Positions 36,207 through 45,544 of a stretch of 64,000 nucleotides of DNA are shown piece by piece. Each line of letters opens with the position of its first letter. Position 1 is the first letter of the stretch. Origin of the DNA: Marinihelvus sp942491555 (GTDB taxonomy: Bacteria > Pseudomonadota > Gammaproteobacteria > Xanthomonadales > SZUA-36); contig CALOBN010000003.1 of NCBI GenBank assembly GCA_942491555.1, forward strand, positions 248,001 to 312,000. The letters run 5' to 3'. Below the pieces are notes generated by a model that saw only the letters and a list, made by a program, of their open reading frames with translations, ran no database searches and had not been told where the DNA came from. Made by a program: the position numbers and the translations under genes.

Positions 36207-36950
36207 TCAGGACCCCTTCACACCAGACGGCCGGCCGACACCACGGTGTGATTCGGTATAATCGTGATACCGTTTAATGATCTCTGAAGGATCGCCTTCA
36301 GCCATGATTTCGCCATCCTCGAGCCAGATCACACGCTGGCACAAGCTCGCTACCGAATCAGCGTTGTGGGAAACATAGATCACAGATTGTTCTGAGTTAA
36401 TCCTGGCCTGGATAGCATCCTGAGCCTTGATCCGGAAAGCCATGTCACCAACCCCGAGCACCTCATCGACCAGCAACAGATCTGCCTTCATTTTCAGACC
36501 AACGGAGAAAGCCAGGCGCGCTTCCATCCCGGTCGAGTAGGCTTTTAAGGGTTGATCTATATAGTCCTCGAGCTCCGCGAATGCGACGATTTCATCGTGC
36601 ATTGCATAGGCTTCTGCCCGTGAGGCGCCCAAAAACATGCAGGAAATGATGAGATTATCGCTGCCGGATAACTGGGGGTCGAAGCCCACATTCAATGCCA
36701 ACAGGGAAATGCTCTCGCAATAACGCCTCACCGTTCCCCGGACTGGATTGAAAACACCCATGATCAAACGTAATAGCGTGGACTTTCCACAACCGTTTCT
36801 GCCAATCAGACCGAGCGTTTCACCTTCATAGACACGCATCGATATATTCCGCAGTGCTTCGATTTTTTCACCGCCGTAAAAGCCGATCCCTGAAGAGTAC
36901 ACAAACCCCACATCATCCATTTCCAACAATAATTTTCGTTGCTGGATCAT
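36207..36950 (-). CDS. ABC polysaccharide exporter ATPase (Wzt-like, short form)
   Basis: A 247-residue ABC ATPase. It has Walker A (GRNGCGKST), Q-loop region, a divergent signature (YSTGMEARL) and Walker B (LLLVDEVLGVGD), plus the H-loop (SHNADSV). These features and the partner Wzm-type permease indicate an O-antigen or capsule exporter of the KpsT/Wzt class. It lacks the C-terminal carbohydrate-binding domain found in chain-length-sensing Wzt proteins, so it is more like KpsT. Its stop and the neighbouring glycosyltransferase start are directly adjacent; the permease overlaps by four bases upstream. Confidence 0.92.
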   Translation of the reverse strand: MIQQRKLLLEMDDVGFVYSSGIGFYGGEKIEALRNISMRVYEGETLGLIGRNGCGKSTLLRLIMGVFNPVRGTVRRYCESISLLALNVGFDPQLSGSDNLIISCMFLGASRAEAYAMHDEIVAFAELEDYIDQPLKAYSTGMEARLAFSVGLKMKADLLLVDEVLGVGDMAFRIKAQDAIQARINSEQSVIYVSHNADSVASLCQRVIWLEDGEIMAEGDPSEIIKRYHDYTESHRGVGRPSGVKGS

Positions 36951-37822
36951 TGTAAGGCCAGCCGGGCATAGGTGGTTTCAAGGCGACGGAAGACGAAGCC
37001 CAGAATGACAATTAAAACCAGGCTAAAGAAGCATATCAGCGCGAGTGCGCCCCAATCCGGCCAGGCCCCGTCAAGCAGAACCTGACGGTAATTTTTTATG
37101 AGGTTAGCCATGGGGTTCAACAGGAAAAGCTCCTGATGTTCCTTCAGCAAAACATCCTTGTAACTGTAAAAAACGCCTGAACCCCACATAAGAACCGTGA
37201 GGAAGGTCACAATCAGAAACCGGAAATCGGGCACCAGCGGCACAATGGCGCAACACGCAATCCCGATGGCGAGGGTGATGAGGGCCTGCGTAAAAATCAC
37301 CACGGGCAAACTCAACCAGGCTACGGACGGACTCGCGCCAAGGTAAAGGAGAAAGGCAAGCATGGCGATGAATACCACCATTTGCTTGACGAAATCCTGG
37401 CAGAAAGTGAGCATCGGAAAAAATATTTTCTGGATCGCAACCTGGTTTATAAGACTCTTGTTATCGCGCAAAGAACCCGATGAGTTGATGACACTGCGGT
37501 TGAACCATGAAAAAGCGACCTGGCCAACAATCAGAAACAGCAGGAATCCACCCTCACGGTTCCCCAGAAAAATACCGAAGACCACATACAGGGCGGCCAC
37601 GTAAAACACCGGTTCGAGGAGCCACCAGAGGTAGCCCAGGTATGTCCGCGAGACTTCGGAGCGAAGATTGAGCTGGAGCTTGGTGAAAAACACAGCCCAG
37701 AACTGGCGCGAATTGACTGAAAGCAAGTAGTTTTCTCCAGAAAGCATCAGATCAGGCCCGGTCTTGACAAGATGTGATGCCCGTTTCTGTTTCAGAGCAT
37801 AGGTAACCGGGCAACGCATCAT
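36947..37822 (-). CDS. ABC polysaccharide exporter permease (Wzm-like)
   Basis: A 291-residue inner-membrane protein with about six helices, of the ABC-2 transporter (Wzm/KpsM) family. The typical segment around RTYLGYLWWLLEPVFYVAALYVVFG is visible, as is the conserved NPMANLIKNYRQVLLDG before the last helices. It pairs with the ATPase to move a lipid- or glycolipid-linked polysaccharide across the inner membrane. The first ATG is at 37822; an internal ATG at 37747 (MLSGENYLLS) is an alternative start. A 231-base interval separates it from the divergent GT4 gene. Confidence 0.92.
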   Translation of the reverse strand: MMRCPVTYALKQKRASHLVKTGPDLMLSGENYLLSVNSRQFWAVFFTKLQLNLRSEVSRTYLGYLWWLLEPVFYVAALYVVFGIFLGNREGGFLLFLIVGQVAFSWFNRSVINSSGSLRDNKSLINQVAIQKIFFPMLTFCQDFVKQMVVFIAMLAFLLYLGASPSVAWLSLPVVIFTQALITLAIGIACCAIVPLVPDFRFLIVTFLTVLMWGSGVFYSYKDVLLKEHQELFLLNPMANLIKNYRQVLLDGAWPDWGALALICFFSLVLIVILGFVFRRLETTYARLALQ

Positions 37823-38053
37823 TATCGGGCATTGTCCCGTTCAGGTCAGCCCCCGACACTCGTGAGGAGTACGTTCAACCTTCATACAGCATGATCAGGC
37901 GCAGACAGAATGCTTTGACAGTGTCGTTTTAGGATGGTGATTGGTTGATTTTATGAATCGAAGGTCATGCCTCCGGGCCTATTTGGCCACCGGCAATGAC
38001 AGCCCTGATACGGGCCGTTAAAATACGCGGTCCCGCGCGACGGAACCATCGCC

Positions 38054-39241
38054 TTGAGAATTCTTCACATTGGCAAATACTACGCGCCTTTCCGGGGTGG
38101 CGTAGAGACGTATTTGCAAGATTCACTGAAGGCCCTGGCATTACGTGGTCACGCCTGCGTCGCGCTGGTGCACAACCATGTCAGGGGTTTGCGCATCAGC
38201 GATGAACAACACGGCGGCACGCCCGGTGGCGCGTCAACCTGGCGGGTGGTTCGCAGTGCGACCTGGGCCAGTGCCTTTTTCACCCCGGTAAGCCCCGGAT
38301 TTCGCCGCGACCTCAAGCACCTGGTCACCTCGTTTCAGCCTGAGGTCATCCATGCTCATTTCCCGAATCCATCGGCTTGTTGGCTCCTCACACTCAGGTC
38401 AACACGGGATATTCCGTTGGTGATCCACTGGCATTCTGATGTCCTGACAGACCAACAGGGGCCGATAATGCGACTTCTTTACCGCATATACCGGCCCTTC
38501 GAAAAACGACTGCTCGACCGGGCTCAGGTCATCATTGCGACCTCACGCTGCTATCTTGAGAGTAGCAATGCTTTACAAGGCCATATGAACAAGTGTCACG
38601 TGGTTCCCCTGGGATTGGATCCGGACCGGATCATGGTATCTGACCCGTCAGATGTCATACCTACGGGCCCTTCAAAAAATGAAAAATTCCAGATACTGGC
38701 AATTGGACGACTCACTTACTACAAAGGATTCGGTATTCTCATCCGTGCCATGACGCAACTTCCACACAGTGAATTAACCATCATCGGCCAGGGCAGCCTT
38801 GCACAGGAGCTATCCGAACTCGCCGCGCAATTGGGCGTGGCAGAACGGGTACGGTTCCTGGGTGGCGTTGATGATGTGCAACTTCGCGATCATTTGCACA
38901 ACTGTGATTGCGTTTGTCTGCCCTCCATCGAGCGCACCGAGGCGTTCGGCCTCGTATTGCTTGAGGCCATGGCGTTTGGCAAGCCGACGGTGGTCTCAAA
39001 CGTCCGTGGCTCCGGTATGGGCTGGGTGGTCCAGGACGGCGTAACCGGCCTGCATACCGAACCGGGCAATGCGAATGACCTGGCCGGGGCCCTTGAGACT
39101 TTGCGGCTTGACCCGGCCCTGGCCCGGGAGTTCGGCCGCGCAGGCAAACGCCGTTTCGACAATACTTTTTCGATCGGGCCCTCCGTCGACGCCCTGGTGG
39201 ATGTCTACGAGGACGCGCTAACAGCGGCGCAGGCACAATGA
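38054..39241 (+). CDS. Family 4 glycosyltransferase
   Basis: A 395-residue GT-B fold glycosyltransferase with a TTG start, required by the family N-terminus MRILHIGKYYAPFRGGVETY. The C-terminal donor-binding part has GRLTYYKGFGILIRAM and the EX7E-like region ERTEAFGLVLLEAMAFGKPTV. It adds a sugar to a growing glycan at the cytoplasmic membrane face. A TTGACA at 37915-37920 in the upstream interval could be a -35 element, but its -10 is poor. The last four bases overlap the GT2 gene (ATGA). Confidence 0.92.
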   Translation: MRILHIGKYYAPFRGGVETYLQDSLKALALRGHACVALVHNHVRGLRISDEQHGGTPGGASTWRVVRSATWASAFFTPVSPGFRRDLKHLVTSFQPEVIHAHFPNPSACWLLTLRSTRDIPLVIHWHSDVLTDQQGPIMRLLYRIYRPFEKRLLDRAQVIIATSRCYLESSNALQGHMNKCHVVPLGLDPDRIMVSDPSDVIPTGPSKNEKFQILAIGRLTYYKGFGILIRAMTQLPHSELTIIGQGSLAQELSELAAQLGVAERVRFLGGVDDVQLRDHLHNCDCVCLPSIERTEAFGLVLLEAMAFGKPTVVSNVRGSGMGWVVQDGVTGLHTEPGNANDLAGALETLRLDPALAREFGRAGKRRFDNTFSIGPSVDALVDVYEDALTAAQAQ

Positions 39242-39984
39242 GCGTACCTGCCGCCCTGCCATTACAAGATGGTATGAAAACCGGCCGCCCGGCTGACCCG
39301 GCAAAGGGTGTCAACGGCATTATCATCATGCCCGCCTTTAACGAGGCCCACGATATTACCGCTGTGGTCCAGGCAGTACGGCAGGAAACCTCTTTGGAAG
39401 TGCTTGTGGTTGACGACGCGAGCACGGACCAGACCGTGGAACTCGCGCGTCAGGCGGGTGCCAGGGTTATGTCTCTTTCCCAGAACCTCGGGGCCTGGGG
39501 TGCCATCCAGGCCGGCCTGCGCTATGCCTGTCAAAGCGGTTTTGATTTTGCCATGACCATGGATGCCGATGGACAGCATGAGGCTGTTTGGATTAAAGAA
39601 CTGTTTGCGCCGGTCGTGGCAGGCCGGGCCGATGTCTCAATAGGTTGCTGCATCCGTCGCGGCTCGAAGCTCAGGAAGGTTGCCTGGGTGCTCCTGAAAT
39701 TCACTTCCGGCTTGAAAATGGAAGACATTACTTCGGGCTTTCGTGTTTATAACCGGTCCGCCATGGAGTTGCTGTCCGGGCGCGAGGCAACGCTGCTTGA
39801 ATACCAGGATGTGGGCGTATTGATTCTTCTGAAAAATGCAGGTCTGCGCCTGCAGGATGTTGACGTTACAATGTTGCCCAGAACGAGCGGTAATTCCCGG
39901 GTCTACAGTTCCTGGCTCGTGGTTGCCTACTACATGGCCCACACCCTGTTGCTGGGAATCACCAAACGGTTTTCCGTACGCTGA
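39238..39984 (+). CDS. Family 2 glycosyltransferase (DPM-synthase-like)
   Basis: A 248-residue GT2 protein resembling dolichyl- or undecaprenyl-phosphate sugar transferases. IIIMPAFNEAHDI opens the domain, LVVDDASTDQTVELAR follows, and the DADGQH motif carries the DxD metal site. The C-terminus lacks the two membrane helices of longer ArnC-type proteins. With its neighbour DUF2304 protein and the GT-C membrane protein it fits a polyprenyl-phosphate-sugar pathway. It overlaps the GT4 gene upstream. Confidence 0.9.
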   Translation: MSVPAALPLQDGMKTGRPADPAKGVNGIIIMPAFNEAHDITAVVQAVRQETSLEVLVVDDASTDQTVELARQAGARVMSLSQNLGAWGAIQAGLRYACQSGFDFAMTMDADGQHEAVWIKELFAPVVAGRADVSIGCCIRRGSKLRKVAWVLLKFTSGLKMEDITSGFRVYNRSAMELLSGREATLLEYQDVGVLILLKNAGLRLQDVDVTMLPRTSGNSRVYSSWLVVAYYMAHTLLLGITKRFSVR

Positions 39985-40025
39985 AGCCGGCCGCTCACCA
40001 TGCTGGTCACAGGAGCTAGAATCGC

Positions 40026-40439
40026 ATGACTTCACTGGTCTCCGGCTTCATCGGTTTTGTCGCCGCGATTGCCATATTCGTCCTGATCCGCAAGGACCAT
40101 TTACATGTCCGCCTGGGCCTGTGGTGGGTCATGGTGGCGCTGGCTTTTTTGTTTCTCGGCGTATTCCCGACACTGTTTGACGCCCTTGCGACAAAGCTGG
40201 GGATAGCCAGCGGACCCGTTCTGGCATTGACCATCGGCTTTAGTCTGCTCATGATCAAAGTCCTGACTCAGGACATTGCCCGCTCAAACAACGAGGCGCG
40301 CATTATCCGCCTGGTGCAAAGGGTTGCAATGCTCGAAGCTGATCTGGAACGTCTTCGAGAACCCGGTAACTTGCCCGGGCCAGGCGACCCTGGCAACAAT
40401 GATGTCAGCACTAAACCCGTCAATAAATCCGGCGTTTAA
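40026..40439 (+). CDS. DUF2304 membrane protein
   Basis: A 137-residue protein with three to four membrane helices (FIGFVAAIAIFVLIRK, LGLWWVMVALAFLFLGVF, ALTIGFSLLMIKVLT) and a cytoplasmic coiled-coil-like tail. It belongs to the DUF2304 family, often encoded directly after a DPM-synthase-like GT2. In that context it is believed to be its membrane partner; this is inferred from gene pairing, not from a known reaction. It lies 41 bases after the GT2 gene and 37 bases before the GT-C gene. Confidence 0.88.
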   Translation: MTSLVSGFIGFVAAIAIFVLIRKDHLHVRLGLWWVMVALAFLFLGVFPTLFDALATKLGIASGPVLALTIGFSLLMIKVLTQDIARSNNEARIIRLVQRVAMLEADLERLREPGNLPGPGDPGNNDVSTKPVNKSGV

Positions 40440-40476
40440 AACGTTGCACGTCCAGCAACCTTCCATCGCTGCCTGA

Positions 40477-43083
40477 ATGGCTTTGTCCACCCTGACCCTG
40501 ATCTTCGGTCTCTCGATTCCCTGGGTCGCAGGGTATTTCTGTATGCGCACCCTGCAGTCTTATGATCGGGCTCCGGGCTCGTTGATGATTGCATTGTCGG
40601 CAGGGTTATTTCTGGGATACGCCGCCGTTTCGCTGATCCTGACAGGACAGAATCTGGCCATCGGTTCGATCAACCGCTGGTTGCCATTGTTGATTCTGGC
40701 ACCGATCGCTGTTCTTGCTTTGTGGCATGGAGCCAGGCAACCCGTGGTTTCTCAGCATCCGGATGCCGATTCATCCTTGAACGGTGCTGCGCGCTGGCTG
40801 GCTATTGTGCTTGCCGGCGGAATCCTGATTCACCTCGCGTATTCCTTGCTCGAACTGCTGACCCAGCCATTGTTTCCCTGGGATGCCTGGAACGTCTGGA
40901 CATATCGCGCCAAAGCCTGGTTTTACGACGGCTCACTGACGCCCATGCTGGACGGAGAAATATGGATGGATGCTGCCGAGCCTTTTCGCTACACCTCGAC
41001 GGCCATCAACTATCCATACCTGCCCTCACTGATGCATTTGTGGGCGGCTTTGAGCCTGGGTGGCTGGCACGAAACGCTGATTAACCTTCCAGTACTGGCC
41101 TGCGGGCTAGGCATAGCCCTCGGGCTCGCCGGCAGTATCCGGCGGGCGGGTGGCTCGATACTCGTTAGTCTCGGTACGGTATATCTGCTGTTTTCCATTC
41201 CCCTGATGGGTGTCCATACTTCCCTTGGTGGTTACGGTGATATCTGGATGGCAGGGTTCGCCGGCACCGGCATGACGCTATTCCTGTGTGGCATGCTTGT
41301 GAAACAACGGTTTTTGCAGCTGGCTGGCGCGCTGTTACTGCTCGCCGGCTGTATGGTCAAAGTAGAAGGAACGGTGTGGTTGTTTGCGGCGCTGGCCATC
41401 TACCTGATTCTACGACTATCTGCCAAGCAACTGATTATTCTGCTTATCAGTTCGGCTGTTTTCCTGTCAGCCGCTGCACTCACTGGCATTACGTGGCTCG
41501 AGTTGCCAATGGTCGGAGCACTGGGATATCGCGATGGCTTACTGCTGGTCCCCATGCGCAGCGGAGTGGAAGTCGGCCTGCAGGACGTTGGCAGCGCCTA
41601 CTTGTGGAACGCTTTCGTACTCAACAGCTGGCATTTGCTCTGGCCGCTCGTGCTGCTGGTGGCGGGCTTTGTGGTGCTGCGCACAAACGGTGCTTTGCGG
41701 AAACTGACGCTGACTTTTTTTGCGGTGTTCGTAGCCACCCAGGTAGCCATTTTCGGGCTGACCTCACAGGGCCAATGGGCCAGAGATTTTACGGCCATCA
41801 ACCGCTTGCCCCTGCATATGTTGTCGCCAATCCTTTTTCTGGTCGCCATGGCAATCGAGGCGCAACGTCCGGCGCTGACCATGGCACTCAGCACACCCAG
41901 AACACGCCGATCGCTGCTGATTGGCCTTGCCGGTGCGATGCTCATCAGTGTCTTGGGCGTGCTCATCTGGCAGGCGGGCAACCTCGGTTTTGCGCCGGCG
42001 GAACGTCAGGTCATCAGCCCCGCTGATCTGAACTTCGTGCTTGGCAGCGGTGAGAAAACCAGTCACGGGGTCCGTATTGAGAACTACCAGGATGGCATCG
42101 CCCTGCTGTCCTCCGGGCCGACCAGTCTGGATGCAAATCAACTGTCCCAATTGCACTTTGAGCTGACCTTCGATGAGGACATTGTGAGCCTTGATCAGGC
42201 CCCCGCGTTTTTCTGGCGTCGCGCTGACCAGCTGCGGGAAGTTTCGCGAATGACCCTGATTAATTCCGGCTACGCCGACCTTGCCCAATCGGAAGACTGG
42301 ACCGGCGAGATTGTTGAGTACGGCTTTTTCTTTGTGGAGAACCGTGGTGAGCCTGCAGAAATCGCCCGCGTTGAACTTGAGGGCAACAGTCTGGCCAACA
42401 CGCTCAGACAAATTCCAAGACAATGGTTTGCGTTCACAGGTTGGTCCCAGGCATCCAGTAACTGGCTGCCCGGGGGCGCTTATGAGCAGGTGTTATACCT
42501 GACCCTTCTGGTGACGATCATCGTACTGTTGGGCGGGTTCCTGGGCTGGCTGCTAGGGGGCAAAGGCCAGCTCTTACAACTGACCCTTTTGTGTTTCATG
42601 GCTGGCTGGATCATTCTTGATGCGCGTTGGTTGCTGGAGCGCAGCTGGCAGGCACAGCTCTCGCAGGACAAGCTGTTCGGGCTCACGGTTGAAGAGCGCA
42701 TTGCAGAGGGCCATATGGGCAAGTTTTATCCGTATCTGCAACGGCTCCTGACTGAAGAATTGGGCCCAGAGCGAGCCCGGATCCTGATTATCCTGGATCC
42801 GGAAGAGGAGCCTTATTTTGGCCTTCGCTCCCGCTATGAGCTGCTACCCCATGCGGCTAATCTGCGACTATCAATGCCGCCGCTTAGCCAAATCAGGACC
42901 GTTGATTATGTGCTCTTCCTGGGGGACTACAGTTCGGGCAACCCGGCTGCGTACATTGATGAAACTACTGCACAGCGCTGGGAGCGCCTGGGCGTCAACA
43001 ACCCGCGGGCAAGACGCCTGATGAAGCTCGTTGATGAGAGTCCGGAGGGAACGCTGTTTCGGGTAGAGTCCGGAGACAGCTGA
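40477..43083 (+). CDS. Large GT-C-like membrane glycosyltransferase
   Basis: An 868-residue polytopic membrane protein. About fifteen hydrophobic segments cover the first ~515 residues, with the conserved DAWNVWTYRAKAWFYDG near residue 138, where GT-C enzymes have their acidic catalytic loop after the first helices. A periplasmic segment (about 515-665) and two further helices follow, then a C-terminal soluble domain. These features suggest transfer of a sugar from a polyprenyl-phosphate carrier outside the membrane, in line with the GT2 and DUF2304 genes upstream. Substrate and family number are uncertain. Confidence 0.75.
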   Translation: MALSTLTLIFGLSIPWVAGYFCMRTLQSYDRAPGSLMIALSAGLFLGYAAVSLILTGQNLAIGSINRWLPLLILAPIAVLALWHGARQPVVSQHPDADSSLNGAARWLAIVLAGGILIHLAYSLLELLTQPLFPWDAWNVWTYRAKAWFYDGSLTPMLDGEIWMDAAEPFRYTSTAINYPYLPSLMHLWAALSLGGWHETLINLPVLACGLGIALGLAGSIRRAGGSILVSLGTVYLLFSIPLMGVHTSLGGYGDIWMAGFAGTGMTLFLCGMLVKQRFLQLAGALLLLAGCMVKVEGTVWLFAALAIYLILRLSAKQLIILLISSAVFLSAAALTGITWLELPMVGALGYRDGLLLVPMRSGVEVGLQDVGSAYLWNAFVLNSWHLLWPLVLLVAGFVVLRTNGALRKLTLTFFAVFVATQVAIFGLTSQGQWARDFTAINRLPLHMLSPILFLVAMAIEAQRPALTMALSTPRTRRSLLIGLAGAMLISVLGVLIWQAGNLGFAPAERQVISPADLNFVLGSGEKTSHGVRIENYQDGIALLSSGPTSLDANQLSQLHFELTFDEDIVSLDQAPAFFWRRADQLREVSRMTLINSGYADLAQSEDWTGEIVEYGFFFVENRGEPAEIARVELEGNSLANTLRQIPRQWFAFTGWSQASSNWLPGGAYEQVLYLTLLVTIIVLLGGFLGWLLGGKGQLLQLTLLCFMAGWIILDARWLLERSWQAQLSQDKLFGLTVEERIAEGHMGKFYPYLQRLLTEELGPERARILIILDPEEEPYFGLRSRYELLPHAANLRLSMPPLSQIRTVDYVLFLGDYSSGNPAAYIDETTAQRWERLGVNNPRARRLMKLVDESPEGTLFRVESGDS

Positions 43084-43213
43084 AAACAATGGGTGCCTGG
43101 CCCCGTGCAGATCAGCGGCACCGCAGGTTTACAGAGCAACCGGCGGCCCTGTTGTCAGGCAGTGCGCGGGGTAATCACTCAGGCAAAAAACCCGATCTCC
43201 CGGTCGCCCACTG

Positions 43214-44374
43214 CTACAACGGGAGTTTGCGCAGCCTTACAGACGCTTCTTCAAGGGTGACATCATCCTTGGCAAAGCAAAAGCGGACCACGTTACGCGA
43301 CTGAGGCTTGAGCGAAAAGACCGAAACGGGTATCGCTGCCACGCCAATATCTTTGGTCAGCCATTCGCAAAAACTGACATCGTCAAGATCGCTTACCGCC
43401 CGGTAATCGGCAAGCTGAAAGTAGGTTCCCTCGCAGGCCAGGGGTTGCAGAGCCGAATCCTCAAGCAGGAGCCGAAACAGATCACGTTTTTCCTGGTAAA
43501 ACGCACCAAGCCCGAGATGATGCTCCGGAAGATCATCAAGAACATCCGCCAGGGCATATTGCAGCGGCGCATTGGCACTGAAGTTAGTGAACTGATGAAT
43601 GCGTAAAAACTCTGACATGATGAGCTCCGGTGCAATCGCATAACCCAGCCGCCAGCCGGTGGCGTGATAGGTCTTGCCAAACGAGCTTACGACCACGGCA
43701 CGCTCGCGCAAAGCGGGATACCGCAGCAGACTCAGATGCTCGTGCTCATCGAACACAATGTGTTCATAGACCTCGTCGGAAAGCACCCAGATCGGGTGGC
43801 GTTCCAGCAATCCATGCAGAGCATCAATGTCCTGCTGATGCCACACAGTGCCACTGGGATTATGCGGCGTGTTAATGATGAGCAAGCGGGTCCGCGGAGT
43901 AATGGCCGCCTCGATTCGTTCCCAGTCCGGCCGGAAACCGGCTGTCATGGGCACGTGCACAGGCACACCACGATTGAGTCGCACGCAGGGGTCATAACAG
44001 TCATATGCCGGATCGAGGATTACCACCTCATCACCGGGATGAACCATGACGGCGATGGCTGTCGAAAGCGCCTCGGTCGCGCCAGGCGTAACGCAAATAT
44101 TGCAATCAGGGTCCGGTTGATAGCCATACAAGGCGCTCACCTTGTTTGCGATGCTCTCCAACAGCCCGGGAATACCGGCCAGCGGCGAGTATTGATTGTG
44201 ACCATGGTTCATATGCCAGGCGGCACGATCGCGGAGCATCTGGGGGCCTTCAAAATCAGGAAAACCCTGTGAGAGATTGATGGCGCCATGCGCCTGGGCC
44301 AGCCGCGACATGACGGTAAAGATCGTGGTGCCAAAGCCGGGCAATCTGGATTCCAATGTGGGCTGCATGGGCAA
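43214..44374 (-). CDS. Methionine-type PLP aminotransferase (YbdL-like)
   Basis: A 386-residue class I/II aminotransferase. GAINLSQGFPDFEGP and HNQYSPLAGIPGL match the methionine aminotransferase/kynurenine aminotransferase group. The catalytic PLP lysine is in SSFGKTYHATGWRLGY, and NTPHNPSGTVW holds the substrate-binding Asn. It probably transaminates methionine or aromatic amino acids with 2-oxo acids, for example in methionine salvage; no salvage gene is adjacent. It is convergent with the GT-C gene and followed upstream by the TfpX-like gene on the same strand. Confidence 0.92.
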   Translation of the reverse strand: MPMQPTLESRLPGFGTTIFTVMSRLAQAHGAINLSQGFPDFEGPQMLRDRAAWHMNHGHNQYSPLAGIPGLLESIANKVSALYGYQPDPDCNICVTPGATEALSTAIAVMVHPGDEVVILDPAYDCYDPCVRLNRGVPVHVPMTAGFRPDWERIEAAITPRTRLLIINTPHNPSGTVWHQQDIDALHGLLERHPIWVLSDEVYEHIVFDEHEHLSLLRYPALRERAVVVSSFGKTYHATGWRLGYAIAPELIMSEFLRIHQFTNFSANAPLQYALADVLDDLPEHHLGLGAFYQEKRDLFRLLLEDSALQPLACEGTYFQLADYRAVSDLDDVSFCEWLTKDIGVAAIPVSVFSLKPQSRNVVRFCFAKDDVTLEEASVRLRKLPL

Positions 44375-44379
44375 GGCTC

Positions 44380-45138
44380 TCAGTTCAACCAGGGGTTTTC
44401 TACGGCGACAGCCGCGATTACTTTTCCGGACACGGGGTCGATTATTGCGGCAAAATCTTGCCGTTTTCCCTGCATCGGCACAAACAGCGCGCTGGTCGGG
44501 GCGAGGTCCACTCCTGCCGCCGCGTCTTTGAGTGCTTGCGCATCTGCCGGGTATTGGGCCATCAGTTCTGTAAGAGGCCGGGCGCGGGACACAATGGCCT
44601 GGCGACCTCTGGCCAACGGTATCCAGAACTCCGGGCGGCGTTCCAGATCTGGCTGGCCACCAAAGAGAACACTGTCCTGGAAATCTGCGAACGCCTGACC
44701 CATGGGCATTTCAGCAAAAGCGTACACGGGTCCACCAGCCTGATCATCACCGAAACCGCGCGGTCCGGCATCTGCAAGGTTCACGTCCTTGTCTGCCAGG
44801 GGCGTATACCGATCAACCGCAAACACCACATAAGCCGGACGTTCGCTAAAGATCGCATAAACACCGTAAAGCAGTGCTGCTAACTGCACCGTGGCGATGA
44901 TTGACAGGTCAAACTTCAAGCCTTTCTTGAGGGGTGCGTAGACGACGAAGACAAGAAACGGAAATACGATCAGCTGCACGCCGACCAGGATGGCGACCAC
45001 ATGTGCAGCGGCCTGAACATCAAAGAACGGGTAGGGAAACCAACGGAAATAAATCAGGAGTAAAACCGGCAACAGCACACAGAGACTCAGCACCAGATGC
45101 AGCAACGAGGCACGACACTTTGCAGGCAGATTTTTCAC
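44380..45138 (-). CDS. TfpX/TfpZ-type pilin accessory protein
   Basis: A 252-residue membrane protein with about four helices in the N-terminal half (LLHLVLSLCVLLPVLLLIYF and AILVGVQLIVFPFLVFVVYAPLKKG) followed by a soluble domain. It matches the TfpX/TfpZ family, known as accessory proteins encoded beside type IV pilin genes in Pseudomonas and others, where they affect pilin assembly. No pilin or pilus gene is visible here, so it is an orphan copy. The minus strand has TATAAT (45196-45201) upstream as a possible -10. Five bases separate its stop from the aminotransferase start. Confidence 0.85.
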   Translation of the reverse strand: MKNLPAKCRASLLHLVLSLCVLLPVLLLIYFRWFPYPFFDVQAAAHVVAILVGVQLIVFPFLVFVVYAPLKKGLKFDLSIIATVQLAALLYGVYAIFSERPAYVVFAVDRYTPLADKDVNLADAGPRGFGDDQAGGPVYAFAEMPMGQAFADFQDSVLFGGQPDLERRPEFWIPLARGRQAIVSRARPLTELMAQYPADAQALKDAAAGVDLAPTSALFVPMQGKRQDFAAIIDPVSGKVIAAVAVENPWLN

Positions 45139-45249
45139 AGCAATGGCCTCTTGAGCAGAATCATAAGCACGCTATTGGGAGTTAGTGAATCTATTATTAT
45201 AGTATGAACTATTGCTTTTCAGTTAGTTGCAGCGTATAACGTAAGTTGA

Positions 45250-45268
45250 TTGTCAAGTGATCTGACAA
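45250..45268. promoter_or_regulatory. Inverted repeat, possible operator
   Basis: TTGTCA-N7-TGACAA is a perfect 6+6 inverted repeat in the interval between the divergent TfpX-like and small membrane protein genes. No regulator gene is adjacent. Confidence 0.35.
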
Positions 45269-45343
45269 AGGCTTGTCGCTTTTGGGCAAGCGGGTCGGCG
45301 CACAGTGTGCGAGTTTACAGACCAAACCAAGGAGGGTCTCCCA

Positions 45344-45544
45344 ATGACCACAAAATTGATACTGATACTGCTCTTCATCTTCTCCCTTGCCGGCGCCATC
45401 CTGGAAGGCGTGTGGACCGGAGCGCCTGCCGCACTGGTGCAGTTTAACGGCTTACTTTTACTGCTGTCTGCCATTGGCATCGGCCTTATGGCGATTATCG
45501 GCGGATCAAGGCCCACCAACGTGCCACATTCAGAAGGCTCATAA
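45344..45544 (+). CDS. Small two-helix membrane protein
   Basis: A 66-residue protein with a clear AAGGAGG ribosome-binding site 7 bases before the ATG. Two hydrophobic segments are present (LILILLFIFSLAGAILEGVW and LVQFNGLLLLLSAIGIGLMAIIGG). No family is recognised. The C-terminal end overlaps the 3' end of the convergent zinc metallopeptidase by 50 bases. Function unknown. Confidence 0.65.
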   Translation: MTTKLILILLFIFSLAGAILEGVWTGAPAALVQFNGLLLLLSAIGIGLMAIIGGSRPTNVPHSEGS

